Position numbers and translations under genes: made by a program. From assembly GCA_027325115.1 (NCBI GenBank), contig DAHWFG010000044.1, positions 1 through 8,806 on the forward strand: a stretch of DNA of 8,806 nucleotides, written 5' to 3'. Numbering within the stretch: position 1 is the stretch's first letter; every line of letters begins with the position of its first letter. A model generated the notes under the pieces. It was not told where the DNA came from. It made no database searches and saw nothing but the letters and a program-made list of their open reading frames with translations. The stretch is from JAKBCQ01 sp021807585 (GTDB lineage Bacteria; Planctomycetota; Planctomycetia; Isosphaerales; Isosphaeraceae). Of the stretch, positions 1-6,496 are shown in pieces.

Positions 1-114
1 ATCATCACGCGCGGGTCGTTGAAACCATTGCGCGTTCGCTTGAGAGATCAGAAAAACCGGCTGGATCAGACAAATAAAGAAAAAGAATCGTAAACTTCGG
101 GCGGAAGTTTTCAT
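1..114 (-). CDS. N-terminus of a secreted protein, runs off the left edge
   Basis: Only the first 38 codons are inside the window. They begin with MKTSARSLR and continue into a strongly hydrophobic stretch (FFFFICLIQPVFLI, about residues 10-23). A good signal peptidase I site follows: residues 24-28 are SQANA, then QWFQRP. This is a textbook Sec signal peptide: basic n-region, h-region, A-x-A before the cut. The mature protein is therefore predicted to leave the cytoplasm. Its function cannot be told from the roughly ten mature residues visible. The start is chosen because everything upstream in this frame lacks protein character while the signal peptide starts exactly at this ATG; the Shine-Dalgarno is poor (GAGACGAC close to the ATG). 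The gene lies 161 bp downstream of the Tat-signal gene on the same strand, so they could be cotranscribed, but the gap leaves room for its own promoter. Confidence 0.7.
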   Translation of the reverse strand, partial: MKTSARSLRFFFFICLIQPVFLISQANAQWFQRPARDD

Positions 115-275
115 TCGGGTCGTCTCGGGATAACGGAGAAAGCGTCATTTTTCTTGTCGCCTGAGAGAGGGAGAGGAAGCGACCACGATACGAATAAGCG
201 AAGTTTTTATCGGCTTCGATGCGCGGCGGTGTTAAACTTTCTTGGGGAAAACCTCTACATTCCATAAAATCGGAG

Positions 276-1667
276 TCATCCTTCGTTCCTTCGCGGATCG
301 GCGACCGGGCCGCGGAAAAAGCCCGATTCGACGGGGGACTTGTAATCGATCGCGGCGAGTTCGGGGGTTTCAATACGTTTATATCCTTCGAACCGGCTTT
401 GGATCGCGGCGTCGAGGATTCCTCCCGTTAACATTGTTCTCTCAACGGGATAGGGCGGCTTCCCCGTCGCGAGAAAATCCTCGATCCGTAAAACAAGCGG
501 GCTGAAGAAGTCGGCGCCGGGGGGCGCGGGAAGGTAAAAGAGCGTCGAGACGATCGAATCGACTCCGGGCCGATTTTCAACCCGCGCCGCGATCGTCGTA
601 TCGTCGACATGACCGTTGACGATCAGCACCGTGCCGCGAAATCCATCGGCGTATTCGATCAAAAAAGCCAGCGGATTGGGCGTGAGCCGTGAGTGCTTAA
701 CCGATGCGTTGAAATCGACCGTGTTTTGCCGGATATCGCCGGGATTGTGCGAATGGCTCCGTGCGATCGCTCGGTCGAGCAGCTCCCACGACCATTTCCC
801 CTCGTCGCCGGCTTTCCAAACGGCGTCTCCCTCGAGGCACGTCACCGCGACGACTCCTTGAGGTTTCCCGTTCAGGTTGCGTCGTTCCACCATGCATTGC
901 AGCGATTCGAGCGCGTGGAAGCCGAACAGTTCGATCTCGCCGCGTGAAGCGACCAGCGCCTCACGCCACGTTTTCCCCAATGGAACCTCAAGCGACGGCA
1001 AGCGATACGTCACGGGAAGGCTCGAACCCGCCATCAGGGGAGCGTTTAACGCATGTGCTCGTGCAACCATCTTCATTCCCTCATGCCGATTATATGATAG
1101 ATGTTTGTCGATAAACACAGGTACGCTTTTTTGAGATTGTTGAAAAACGTCGAGGGCTTCGAACAAGAACCGTCCGCGCGGGTAGAGCTTTTGGAGTTTC
1201 TCGTTGATCGGATAATCGCCGTGTTCGCCGATTAAAAGAACGCCGTCGACCGCGAGCTTCCCCGTGCCGAGCGTGAGTGCGTCGGCGATCGTCGGGCTGA
1301 AGCGAACTCCGTGTCGTTTCGCCTTGGCGCGTCCCAGGTCGTCGTCGTGAATCTGTTCGACAAAAAGGCTCGCGATCTCGAAATCGGGGTGATGAAGCCC
1401 GCGGCCGTCGTGGACGACGAATCCATCAATAAATCGTCCAACGATATGATACGCATGAGAGAGATAATGATACACCGTGCAAAGCGCCGCGATTTTGCGC
1501 CTGGGGCTACCTTTGGGATCGGCGCCGCCGAGCGCGTAAGGATACCGCGGCGTATCGTTCGACGGATCGTCGCGTTCGATCTCACCCGAAGCGTGCGATC
1601 CGCCGAGGATGATCGGCGTCAACCCCGCCGCTTTGAGAAAATCGCGTCGTCCTCGATCGGTTCGCAT
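276..1667 (-). CDS. Tat-exported planctomycete-type conserved protein, function unknown
   Basis: A 463-aa protein. Residues 5-12 are RGRRDFLK, a twin-arginine motif (R7-R8) followed by a short hydrophobic stretch to about residue 26, so export folded through Tat is predicted. The body starts near residue 58 with KIAALCTVYHYLSHAYHIVGRF and continues through VDGVLLIGEHGDYP (140-153), MAGSSLPVTYRLP (212-224), GFHALESLQCMVERR (249-263) and CLEGDAVWKAGDEG (277-290). I recognise this pattern from uncharacterised proteins common in planctomycetes and some acidobacteria. The early beta-alpha segments recall the Rossmann part of Gfo/Idh oxidoreductases, but no clear GxGxxG is present, so an enzyme activity is only a guess. 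The ATG at 1667 is preferred over one at 1817 because it places the RR motif at the N-terminus and has AGGAGAG about 8 nt upstream. It is divergent from the giant secreted protein gene and may share its control region. Confidence 0.85.
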   Translation of the reverse strand: MRTDRGRRDFLKAAGLTPIILGGSHASGEIERDDPSNDTPRYPYALGGADPKGSPRRKIAALCTVYHYLSHAYHIVGRFIDGFVVHDGRGLHHPDFEIASLFVEQIHDDDLGRAKAKRHGVRFSPTIADALTLGTGKLAVDGVLLIGEHGDYPINEKLQKLYPRGRFLFEALDVFQQSQKSVPVFIDKHLSYNRHEGMKMVARAHALNAPLMAGSSLPVTYRLPSLEVPLGKTWREALVASRGEIELFGFHALESLQCMVERRNLNGKPQGVVAVTCLEGDAVWKAGDEGKWSWELLDRAIARSHSHNPGDIRQNTVDFNASVKHSRLTPNPLAFLIEYADGFRGTVLIVNGHVDDTTIAARVENRPGVDSIVSTLFYLPAPPGADFFSPLVLRIEDFLATGKPPYPVERTMLTGGILDAAIQSRFEGYKRIETPELAAIDYKSPVESGFFRGPVADPRRNEG

Positions 1668-1814
1668 GTTCTCGGCTCTCCTGCGTGGGGCGTATCGGTG
1701 AAGGATCGGCGAGCGAGCGATCATTATGACGAAGTTCGCGCCTCTCGGCCGGCCTCGGCTCACCAAAATCGAGGCGATCGGGCGATCGATCCCAAGAAAA
1801 GCCCCGAGTTCGGC

Positions 1815-1866
1815 CAAATTGACAATATAAAATTATATAATCATATATAATTATCAATTGAATAAT
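1815..1866. promoter_or_regulatory. AT-rich divergent promoter zone with an AT-only dyad
   Basis: About 50 bp almost free of G and C in a GC-rich surround. It contains a perfect inverted repeat, AATTATATA at 1831-1839 and TATATAATT at 1844-1852, separated by ATCA, and a palindrome TCAATTGA at 1854-1861. On the plus strand a consensus-like TTGACA sits at 1819-1824 and TATAAT hexamers at 1836-1841 and 1846-1851, but their spacings to TTGACA (11 and 21 bp) do not fit a sigma-70 promoter well. The minus strand carries TTGATA at 1857-1852 and TATAAT at 1837-1832, 14 bp apart. The dyad could be an operator overlapping divergent promoters. The exact promoter hexamers cannot be fixed from sequence alone. 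Confidence 0.45.
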
Positions 1867-1907
1867 AGATCGTTTTGGCGTCGACGTTTGCGCCGGAAGG
1901 AAGGGTC

Positions 1908-1970
1908 GTGCGAGGCGTTCCGCTTACGACGATTGTATGGCCGAGGATTGACGAATGCGACTTGTTGTAG
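1908..1970 (+). CDS. Possible 20-aa leader peptide upstream of the giant secreted protein
   Basis: A GTG at 1908 is preceded by GGAAGG seven bases upstream, a better ribosome binding site than many real genes have. The frame encodes 20 residues beginning MRGVPLTTIVWPRID and stops with TAG at 1968-1970. It lies in the leader of the 1105-aa protein, 19 nt before a hairpin with a T-tract. Such an arrangement is known from translation-coupled attenuators, but there is no run of a single regulatory amino acid, and a chance ORF of this size is quite possible. I rate it as speculative. Confidence 0.15.
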   Translation: MRGVPLTTIVWPRIDECDLL

Positions 1971-1988
1971 CTTGAAGTACGTGTTGAA

Positions 1989-2012
1989 GCCGAGAGTTTC
2001 GGCCGATTTTTT
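1989..2012 (+). terminator. Weak intrinsic-terminator-like hairpin inside the leader
   Basis: GCCGA at 1989-1993 pairs with TCGGC at 1999-2003 around the loop GAGTT. Three bases later comes TTTTTT (2007-2012). The stem is only 5 bp, so termination would be inefficient. Its position about 100 nt before the coding start of the giant protein suggests either premature-termination control or coincidence. Confidence 0.25.
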
Positions 2013-2109
2013 AAGACGGACGAGGCGCAATCTCATGCCTGTGAGTTCGAGCCCGAGAGCGACCCGCGGAGCCGGGCGAAAAGTCGTCATGTTCGGAAGA
2101 GGAAGTCCC

Positions 2110-5100
2110 ATGCGAATCGGCGGTATGCGCGGAGCGATCCAACCCGTCTGGGCGATCCTGGTGATCTTCGCGGCGGTATTCGCGACGTCTCGCGCATCTG
2201 GCGGCGGGCTTTTCCATAAGCGGAAACCCGTTGACGAATCGACATCAGTACATGCGCATAAGAATCCGTCGGGAGTCGGACTCGCCGACGTCGCTCGTCA
2301 AATCGACGAGCTTGACCGTGAGCTGTTCCGCGAGGGGATGATCGGGGTCAAATCTCCCGACGTTTGGGGACAGAATAGGCTCACGCAACATCGAGCGCAA
2401 TTTGAGAAGGAAATGGCGGGACGGTTGGGGGACTTCAAGGTGTTGCTCAACGGAGCGATGCGACAAACCGACGTCGCGGCGCTCACGAGCGCGACGTCGG
2501 TCGGCGCGGCGATCACGCCGGGTTCTTCGAGCACTCCAAGTTCGCCGAGCGCCTCAAGTTCGCCGATTTCGGGGGTTTTAGGCGGGGGCGGAAGGTATAA
2601 CGGTCGCCGTCGCTTGTCATTCTCTCCTGTGATCATTACGAACATCAACACGCCGCAACCGAACAACCCTCCAACGCCTCCCGCTCCCGTTTCAACCGCC
2701 CCCTCGATCCCGACCCCGGGAGCGCTCGCGACCCCGCTTTTGGCGAACATCGCGGCGCGGCTCGATAATCTCGAAAAATCGACGCTCAATCTCCCCAAAG
2801 ACGTGACGAGCGGCGTGGCGCTGGAACCAAACATTCAACTTGATGAACAAGCTAGTTATTTATATCATTTGAACGAACTTAGAAGGATCAACGTGGGGGA
2901 CGACCTGACCGATTTGCCGGGTTACGGGCTTTACCTGGTTCGCATGCCGATTTCGCTCCTCCCCGGGCCCGAGTCGAATAAAGGCAAGGGAGCGATCGTC
3001 ACCGTCGAGGCTCGGCATACGCTCACCCCCGAGCTATTGCCCCAGACGTTCGGCGACGCGGTCGTCATCGAGGCTTCTTATCAACTACAAGCCGCGATGA
3101 CTCGATACGTCGACTTGAAGCGAACCGAAAAAAGCCGAAAGAAAAGCCTCAAACCCGAATCCGTCGCCAAGGATTCCAAAGACAAAGTGTGCCGATCGAA
3201 GACAAAGCGACATGTCGATCGGTCGGCGATTTCGCTCCCCAAAATATCCAACCGAGCGAGCGGCGCGAAATCGACATCGGTCGCCCCTTCGGAAACGGTC
3301 GATATATTCGGTGAAAAATATATCAAAAAACTTGCAAATATGTTTTTTTTAGACGACGAGCTGGTTCTCCCCGGCGCCACCGACGTGTTGAATACGCTTC
3401 AATCCGAATTGACGATCGCGCGGCTTTATATTCGAGAGCAGGCGTCGGGCGGAAAACTCGCCGAATTCTTCTCCCCCGCGGAATTCGTCGAGTTCGACAA
3501 GATGGTGGTCGATTTCGACGTCAAAAACCTCTATCAATTTCGTGATGATTTTTTAAATATATTAGTATGCAAACGTTGCGGTATGAAGGTCGATCTTGCG
3601 CGATATTTTGGAAATGATAAAGATTATAAAAAGACAATTAAACGTTTTGCCGACGCCGAATGGAAGCCGCTCGATTATTTCGTCTTCGCTTTGATGGCGG
3701 AATCGGTGATTCTCAACCGTCAGCTCAGGCATGATGTCTCGATCGTCTTCGAGCGCGCCGGCCGCGCTTGCCCGGGCGAGGGTTTGAACTATTACGACCC
3801 GATCCCTTCGGTCGAAGCCAGGCGGGTTTTCAACGAGTATGTCGAGCTCAAGTGGCCGCTCCACGTCTTTACGATCGATCCCGTCGCCGACCAGCAGAAC
3901 ATGCTCGACGTGTTCAGCATGCGGAGTGAGCTTCAGATGGCGCTCGCGGTCGCGGTCGCGTCGGGAAACGTCAACATCGACCAGGCGATCTCGTTCGCAC
4001 GCAGGCTCGATACCGACCTCGTGACGATCGGCCTGAGACGCACCGCGGTCGGCTTCGGAGCGGGCGAGACGACGTTCGGATGGAAGTTCTTTCCCCGAAT
4101 TCAATCGCCCCCCGTTCAGAACAACGCGGCTCGCATCGGCGGGCTGTTAACCTTCGGCGGACCGGGCCCGAATTACATCGACAAAAACCTGAAAATCGAG
4201 CCCGGAGCGCGGGAATGCTACGCGCTCGTCGTCGCACCCGATTTCATCCCCGCGATCGAGCTGACAAGCGTTTCCGATTGGTTCGAATTAACAGGTAAAC
4301 ATGCGCATCAAATGCTTAAAGCCACGGATAATTTAGCTTTGAGTCGAAAGGTTCAAGAAACCCGCCGCGCCTTCGAATTCATCTGCGACGCCGATCTGTA
4401 CCGACCCGGAGAATTGAACCGGCTCGAACGAAGGCTCGCTCAACTCGAGGCGTTCGTTCCGTCGCAAACGTATCGTGTTCCCTTACCCGACGAGGGGGAT
4501 CTGCTCGGTTTCGACCTTTTTCGATCGGATCACGCGCGGCTCGAACCGTGGTTGATCGCCTGGTATGGCAAAGTTCCCAAAGAGGGAGTCGTCTCGTCGG
4601 TCTTTTTCTTGGGTAAAGGCTTCAGCGTGCTCAATACGCATGTGATTGTCGGAGGCGTTGATGCGAAGTTCGATTTACTGAGCCGAAACGTGATGGAGGT
4701 GACGATCGACCCCGTCGCGCGGCCGATCGAGACCAACTCGGGACGCCTGGTCTTCGACGCGCACATCGCGACGCCCAACGGTATCTCAAACAATGTCTTC
4801 ATCGACGTGGTCGCCGCGTCTACGGATCAGCATGCGTTAGGTTCGACGAACCCCGCCAATCCCCCGGCGACCAAAGGCGCGGCTTCTCCCACCAAAATCG
4901 AAACATCAAGTGAGGTGATCATCTTACCGCCGAGTACGATCTTACCGATCGGCGAGGTCGAGAAAGCAGCCTCGGAGCCATCCGCGTCGAACCCGACTTC
5001 CCACGCCGCTCAGGCGAAATCCGCCGAACCGACAACGCTTTCAAAACCGAGTGAACCGTCCAAGGCGTCGGCGCCAAAATCAACCGTTCCCGAAAAGACG

Positions 5101-5427
5101 GAGGCGATCCCGCCGCGAGAATCGACAGACTCCGTTCCCTTAAACAATCCCACCCCGCCGGCGACTCCCAGCCCGTTCGTGCCGAAGGCGAATCCACCGA
5201 AAGGCTTGCGAGGAGAATCGATCGATCGCGATCGATCGCCGGAACTCGACGCGCCCAAACGGACGGGAAATCCATCGACGTCGACAAACGACGATCGTCC
5301 CAGACGCGTCTCGCTCCTTTCGCGCTTTCGCAACTCGATCCGCAGCCGACGCGATTCCGAACGATCGAGGAAAAAACCCGCGGACGGATCCGATGATTCG
5401 TTCCAGCGAACGACAAAGCGAGATTGA
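2110..5427 (+). CDS. Giant secreted protein of unknown function (1105 aa)
   Basis: The start at 2110 is chosen because it gives an N-terminal signal peptide (basic residues, then VWAILVIFAAVFA at 13-25 and an ATSRAS region) and has AGAGGAAG about 4 nt upstream. After the signal come a conserved-looking segment (residues 57-113, with DELDRELFREGMIGVKSP at 66-83), a Ser/Pro/Gly-rich linker (about 137-205) and a long mixed alpha/beta body (about 210-900). The body is interrupted by a Lys/Ser-rich insert (about 337-395). Near residues 831-902 the pattern KGFSVLNTHVIVGG, ending NVFIDVVA, looks like an Ig-like/IPT-type beta-sandwich. The last 200 residues are low-complexity Pro/Ser/Ala/Lys ending in a strongly basic tail (RSRRDSERSRKK). 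A lone CxxC (C487, C490) is visible. I recognise the overall layout from uncharacterised planctomycete proteins; no enzymatic motif is seen. A cell-envelope or surface role is an inference from the signal peptide and linkers. Confidence 0.85.
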   Translation: MRIGGMRGAIQPVWAILVIFAAVFATSRASGGGLFHKRKPVDESTSVHAHKNPSGVGLADVARQIDELDRELFREGMIGVKSPDVWGQNRLTQHRAQFEKEMAGRLGDFKVLLNGAMRQTDVAALTSATSVGAAITPGSSSTPSSPSASSSPISGVLGGGGRYNGRRRLSFSPVIITNINTPQPNNPPTPPAPVSTAPSIPTPGALATPLLANIAARLDNLEKSTLNLPKDVTSGVALEPNIQLDEQASYLYHLNELRRINVGDDLTDLPGYGLYLVRMPISLLPGPESNKGKGAIVTVEARHTLTPELLPQTFGDAVVIEASYQLQAAMTRYVDLKRTEKSRKKSLKPESVAKDSKDKVCRSKTKRHVDRSAISLPKISNRASGAKSTSVAPSETVDIFGEKYIKKLANMFFLDDELVLPGATDVLNTLQSELTIARLYIREQASGGKLAEFFSPAEFVEFDKMVVDFDVKNLYQFRDDFLNILVCKRCGMKVDLARYFGNDKDYKKTIKRFADAEWKPLDYFVFALMAESVILNRQLRHDVSIVFERAGRACPGEGLNYYDPIPSVEARRVFNEYVELKWPLHVFTIDPVADQQNMLDVFSMRSELQMALAVAVASGNVNIDQAISFARRLDTDLVTIGLRRTAVGFGAGETTFGWKFFPRIQSPPVQNNAARIGGLLTFGGPGPNYIDKNLKIEPGARECYALVVAPDFIPAIELTSVSDWFELTGKHAHQMLKATDNLALSRKVQETRRAFEFICDADLYRPGELNRLERRLAQLEAFVPSQTYRVPLPDEGDLLGFDLFRSDHARLEPWLIAWYGKVPKEGVVSSVFFLGKGFSVLNTHVIVGGVDAKFDLLSRNVMEVTIDPVARPIETNSGRLVFDAHIATPNGISNNVFIDVVAASTDQHALGSTNPANPPATKGAASPTKIETSSEVIILPPSTILPIGEVEKAASEPSASNPTSHAAQAKSAEPTTLSKPSEPSKASAPKSTVPEKTEAIPPRESTDSVPLNNPTPPATPSPFVPKANPPKGLRGESIDRDRSPELDAPKRTGNPSTSTNDDRPRRVSLLSRFRNSIRSRRDSERSRKKPADGSDDSFQRTTKRD
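2537..2566 (+). repeat. Short direct repeat in the Ser/Pro linker
   Basis: The 12-mer CAAGTTCGCCGA occurs at 2537-2548 and again at 2555-2566, a period of 18 bp or six codons. It encodes the repeated Ser-Ser-Pro part of the linker of the giant protein. It looks like local slippage duplication in a disordered region. Confidence 0.6.
5219..5238. repeat. Perfect 20-bp palindrome built from CGATCG units
   Basis: The sequence is CGATCGATCG followed by itself in reverse complement, with no central spacer. It lies inside the 3' part of the giant protein gene, where it encodes Ser-Ile-Asp-Arg-Asp-Arg-Ser. It contains four overlapping CGATCG hexamers, the hexamer that is over-represented across the window. 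Confidence 0.8.
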
Positions 5428-5450
5428 CCCCGACGATTCCATTAATCAAA

Positions 5451-5463
5451 TGATAAGTTATCA
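5451..5463. terminator. Small palindrome between two convergent genes, possible weak bidirectional terminator
   Basis: TGATAA-G-TTATCA lies in the 48-bp gap between the stop of the giant protein gene (5427) and the stop of the second STAS gene (5476). The AT-rich flanks, including TTTAAATTTTT at 5479-5489, would supply a T-tract for the plus strand, but it is some 16 bp away and the stem is only 5 bp with a 3-nt loop. It is the only candidate terminator in the gap; a factor-dependent end is equally possible. Confidence 0.2.
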
Positions 5464-5475
5464 GGACAGATGTAT

Positions 5476-5835
5476 TTATTTAAATTTTTCGAGCGATTCG
5501 CGGCGATCACGATCGATTCCGAACAGCCGATCGAGATTTGACGTGCGGAAGACGCCGGCGACGACGGGGTTCATCTCGCAGAGGCGCATTTTTCCGTTCG
5601 ACGCGTCGACGCGTCTGAGCAACAGGATGAGCTTGCCGAGGAACGAGCTGGAAATCACTTCGACCCCTGTGAAATCGACGATCAAGCGGATCGGGCTTCG
5701 GTCGGCGGGGAGCGCCGCGAAGACTTGATCGCCGACCTCGCGCACCATTCGTTCGTCGTAAATCTTCCGTTCGCGAAAACGAACGATCCAAACGCCGTCG
5801 ACGTTTTCCAGATCGATTCGGGGAATCGCCGCCAT
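5476..5835 (-). CDS. STAS-domain protein, putative anti-sigma factor antagonist
   Basis: At 119 aa this is essentially a single STAS domain, the usual size for the SpoIIAA/RsbV family. It opens with a beta strand (IDLENVDGVWIVRF), followed by a helix and the signature region LIVDFTGVEVISSSFLGKL (51-69). In SpoIIAA the regulatory site reads D-S-S-G-L-G. Here the equivalent is S62-S63-S64-F-L-G, so the phosphorylatable serine (S63) is kept while the preceding Asp is Ser. Family members bind an anti-sigma kinase when unphosphorylated and are released by phosphorylation; whether this one does so is inferred. Some STAS proteins instead act in phosphorelays or stressosome-like complexes. The ATG at 5835 begins MAAIPRIDLENVDG, the natural domain edge; GAAGG lies 11 nt upstream, slightly far. 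It is downstream of another STAS gene on the same strand, 118 bp away. No kinase is adjacent. Confidence 0.85.
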   Translation of the reverse strand: MAAIPRIDLENVDGVWIVRFRERKIYDERMVREVGDQVFAALPADRSPIRLIVDFTGVEVISSSFLGKLILLLRRVDASNGKMRLCEMNPVVAGVFRTSNLDRLFGIDRDRRESLEKFK

Positions 5836-5953
5836 GTTTTATCGCGCCTTCAATTGTTGATAATCTCATGTTTTGATCAATTGCGGAAAACGATCGGAGC
5901 GACCTTGGTTTTGGTTGCGACGATCGACCTTCAATCGACGTCTTCATCATACG
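5836..5953 (-). promoter_or_regulatory. STAS intergenic spacer with repeated TCAATTG
   Basis: The 118-bp spacer between the two STAS genes has an AT-rich core at 5848-5884. TCAATTG occurs at 5850-5856 and at 5877-5883, and TTGATCAA (a palindrome) at 5873-5880. The core could hold a promoter or operator for the shorter STAS gene on the minus strand (TTGATC as -35), but no convincing -10 hexamer is seen at the right distance. It may simply be a cotranscribed gap. Confidence 0.3.
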
Positions 5954-6496
5954 TCATTCGGTTTTCCGTCGCGATCCTCGATTTCCGAGAGGCCCCGAGG
6001 AACGTATCGGGGCGTTCGGCCGAGGGGGGAGGGGCCCGGCGGGAGAAGGAGTGATCGCCGAGTTCGAAGCCGACGCGGGAGAAGAAGTGATCGCCGACGA
6101 CGACGCGGGCGGAATCGACGGCTGCGAGGGGGAGATCGGTCCTTCCGCCACCCGCGTCAATGCCGCGGTGCGATCGGCGACGAAAATGAAGAGAGGAGCG
6201 ATCTTACTGGCTCGAAAGACCTCGTGCACCGTCGGATCGACCTCACAAAAAATCAGCCTTCCCCCCACGCGACTCGCCGCGCGATGAAGCGCCAAAAACC
6301 CCCCCAAAGAAGCCGATCCCGCGAATCCGACCCCCTTTAAATCGACGATTAGATCGGGTTTACCGTTCTCACGTAAATGGGCTTCAAACTGTTTGCGCAA
6401 CTCCTGAACCGGCGCCGGATCGAGCCGAAGGCAATCCCAAAATTCGGCCAGCAAGACGCCGTCGACATTGTGAATCTGAACCGTCGGTTTAAGCAT
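5954..6496 (-). CDS. STAS-domain protein with a low-complexity C-terminal tail
   Basis: A 180-aa protein. Residues 1 to about 116 form a STAS domain: VQIHNVDGVLLAEFWDCLRLD opens the fold, and VDLKGVGFAGSASLGGFLAL (51-70) is the signature. The regulatory serine position is S61 in G-S-A-S-L-G, where SpoIIAA has D-S-S-G-L-G, so the serine is retained but the Asp is Gly. Residues from about 117 on are Ser/Pro/Ala-rich with a 12-residue repeat and a basic end (RGSRRKTE); most SpoIIAA-type proteins lack such a tail. The start at 6496 is preferred over an ATG at 6547: it begins at the domain edge (MLKPTVQIHNVDG) and has GGAA about 11 nt upstream, while the longer form adds 17 unremarkable residues and has no ribosome binding site. 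It is the first of two STAS genes in a probable transcription unit. A role in partner-switching control is inferred from the family. Confidence 0.85.
   Translation of the reverse strand: MLKPTVQIHNVDGVLLAEFWDCLRLDPAPVQELRKQFEAHLRENGKPDLIVDLKGVGFAGSASLGGFLALHRAASRVGGRLIFCEVDPTVHEVFRASKIAPLFIFVADRTAALTRVAEGPISPSQPSIPPASSSAITSSPASASNSAITPSPAGPLPPRPNAPIRSSGPLGNRGSRRKTE
6039..6097 (-). repeat. 36-bp tandem repeat in the STAS tail
   Basis: A block of about 23 bp beginning GCGGGAGAAGGAGTGATCGC at 6039 recurs at 6075 with one mismatch (GAAGGA versus GAAGAA), giving a 36-bp period. On the coding strand it yields two copies of a 12-residue unit, Ser-Ala-Ile-Thr followed by Pro/Ser-rich residues. A third, weaker trace (GCGGGCGGA) starts near 6105. 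The tail seems to have grown by tandem duplication. Confidence 0.7.

Larger units (their letters stand above)
1668..2109. other. Gene-less divergent control region, 442 bp
   Basis: This spacer separates the starts of two divergent genes. Positions 1668-1814 are GC-rich and show nothing I can name beyond the ribosome binding site of the minus-strand gene. Positions 1815-1866 form a very AT-rich island with a dyad, taken as the promoter zone. Positions 1867-2109 are a GC-rich leader of the plus-strand gene. It holds a short open frame with a good ribosome binding site (1908-1970), a small hairpin followed by six T (1989-2012) and the AGAGGAAG ribosome binding site just before 2110. The leader happens to be open in the frame of the downstream gene from a TTG at 1858, but the encoded stretch is Arg-rich and precedes the signal peptide, so it is not treated as coding. 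Confidence 0.6.

Noticed and set aside
1668..1817. 50-residue extension of the Tat-signal protein
   Set aside because: It would bury the twin-arginine motif at residue 57; the ATG at 1667 has AGGAGAG upstream.
1311..1850. Plus-strand open frame of 179 codons opposite the Tat-signal gene
   Set aside because: Low-complexity Arg/Ser-rich shadow of the real gene on the other strand, with no ribosome binding site or domain pattern.
1858..2109. 84-residue N-terminal extension of the giant protein from a TTG inside the AT island
   Set aside because: It would put an Arg-rich, non-protein-like stretch before a well-formed signal peptide; the ATG at 2110 has a good ribosome binding site.
3568..3579. 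CxxC pair (C487, C490) in the giant protein as a zinc site
   Set aside because: Only one pair is visible nearby; no second ligand pair in register was found.
3562..4104. Minus-strand open frame of 180 codons inside the giant gene
   Set aside because: Rich in Arg/Asp/Glu from the complement of GC-rich codons; the plus-strand gene explains the region.
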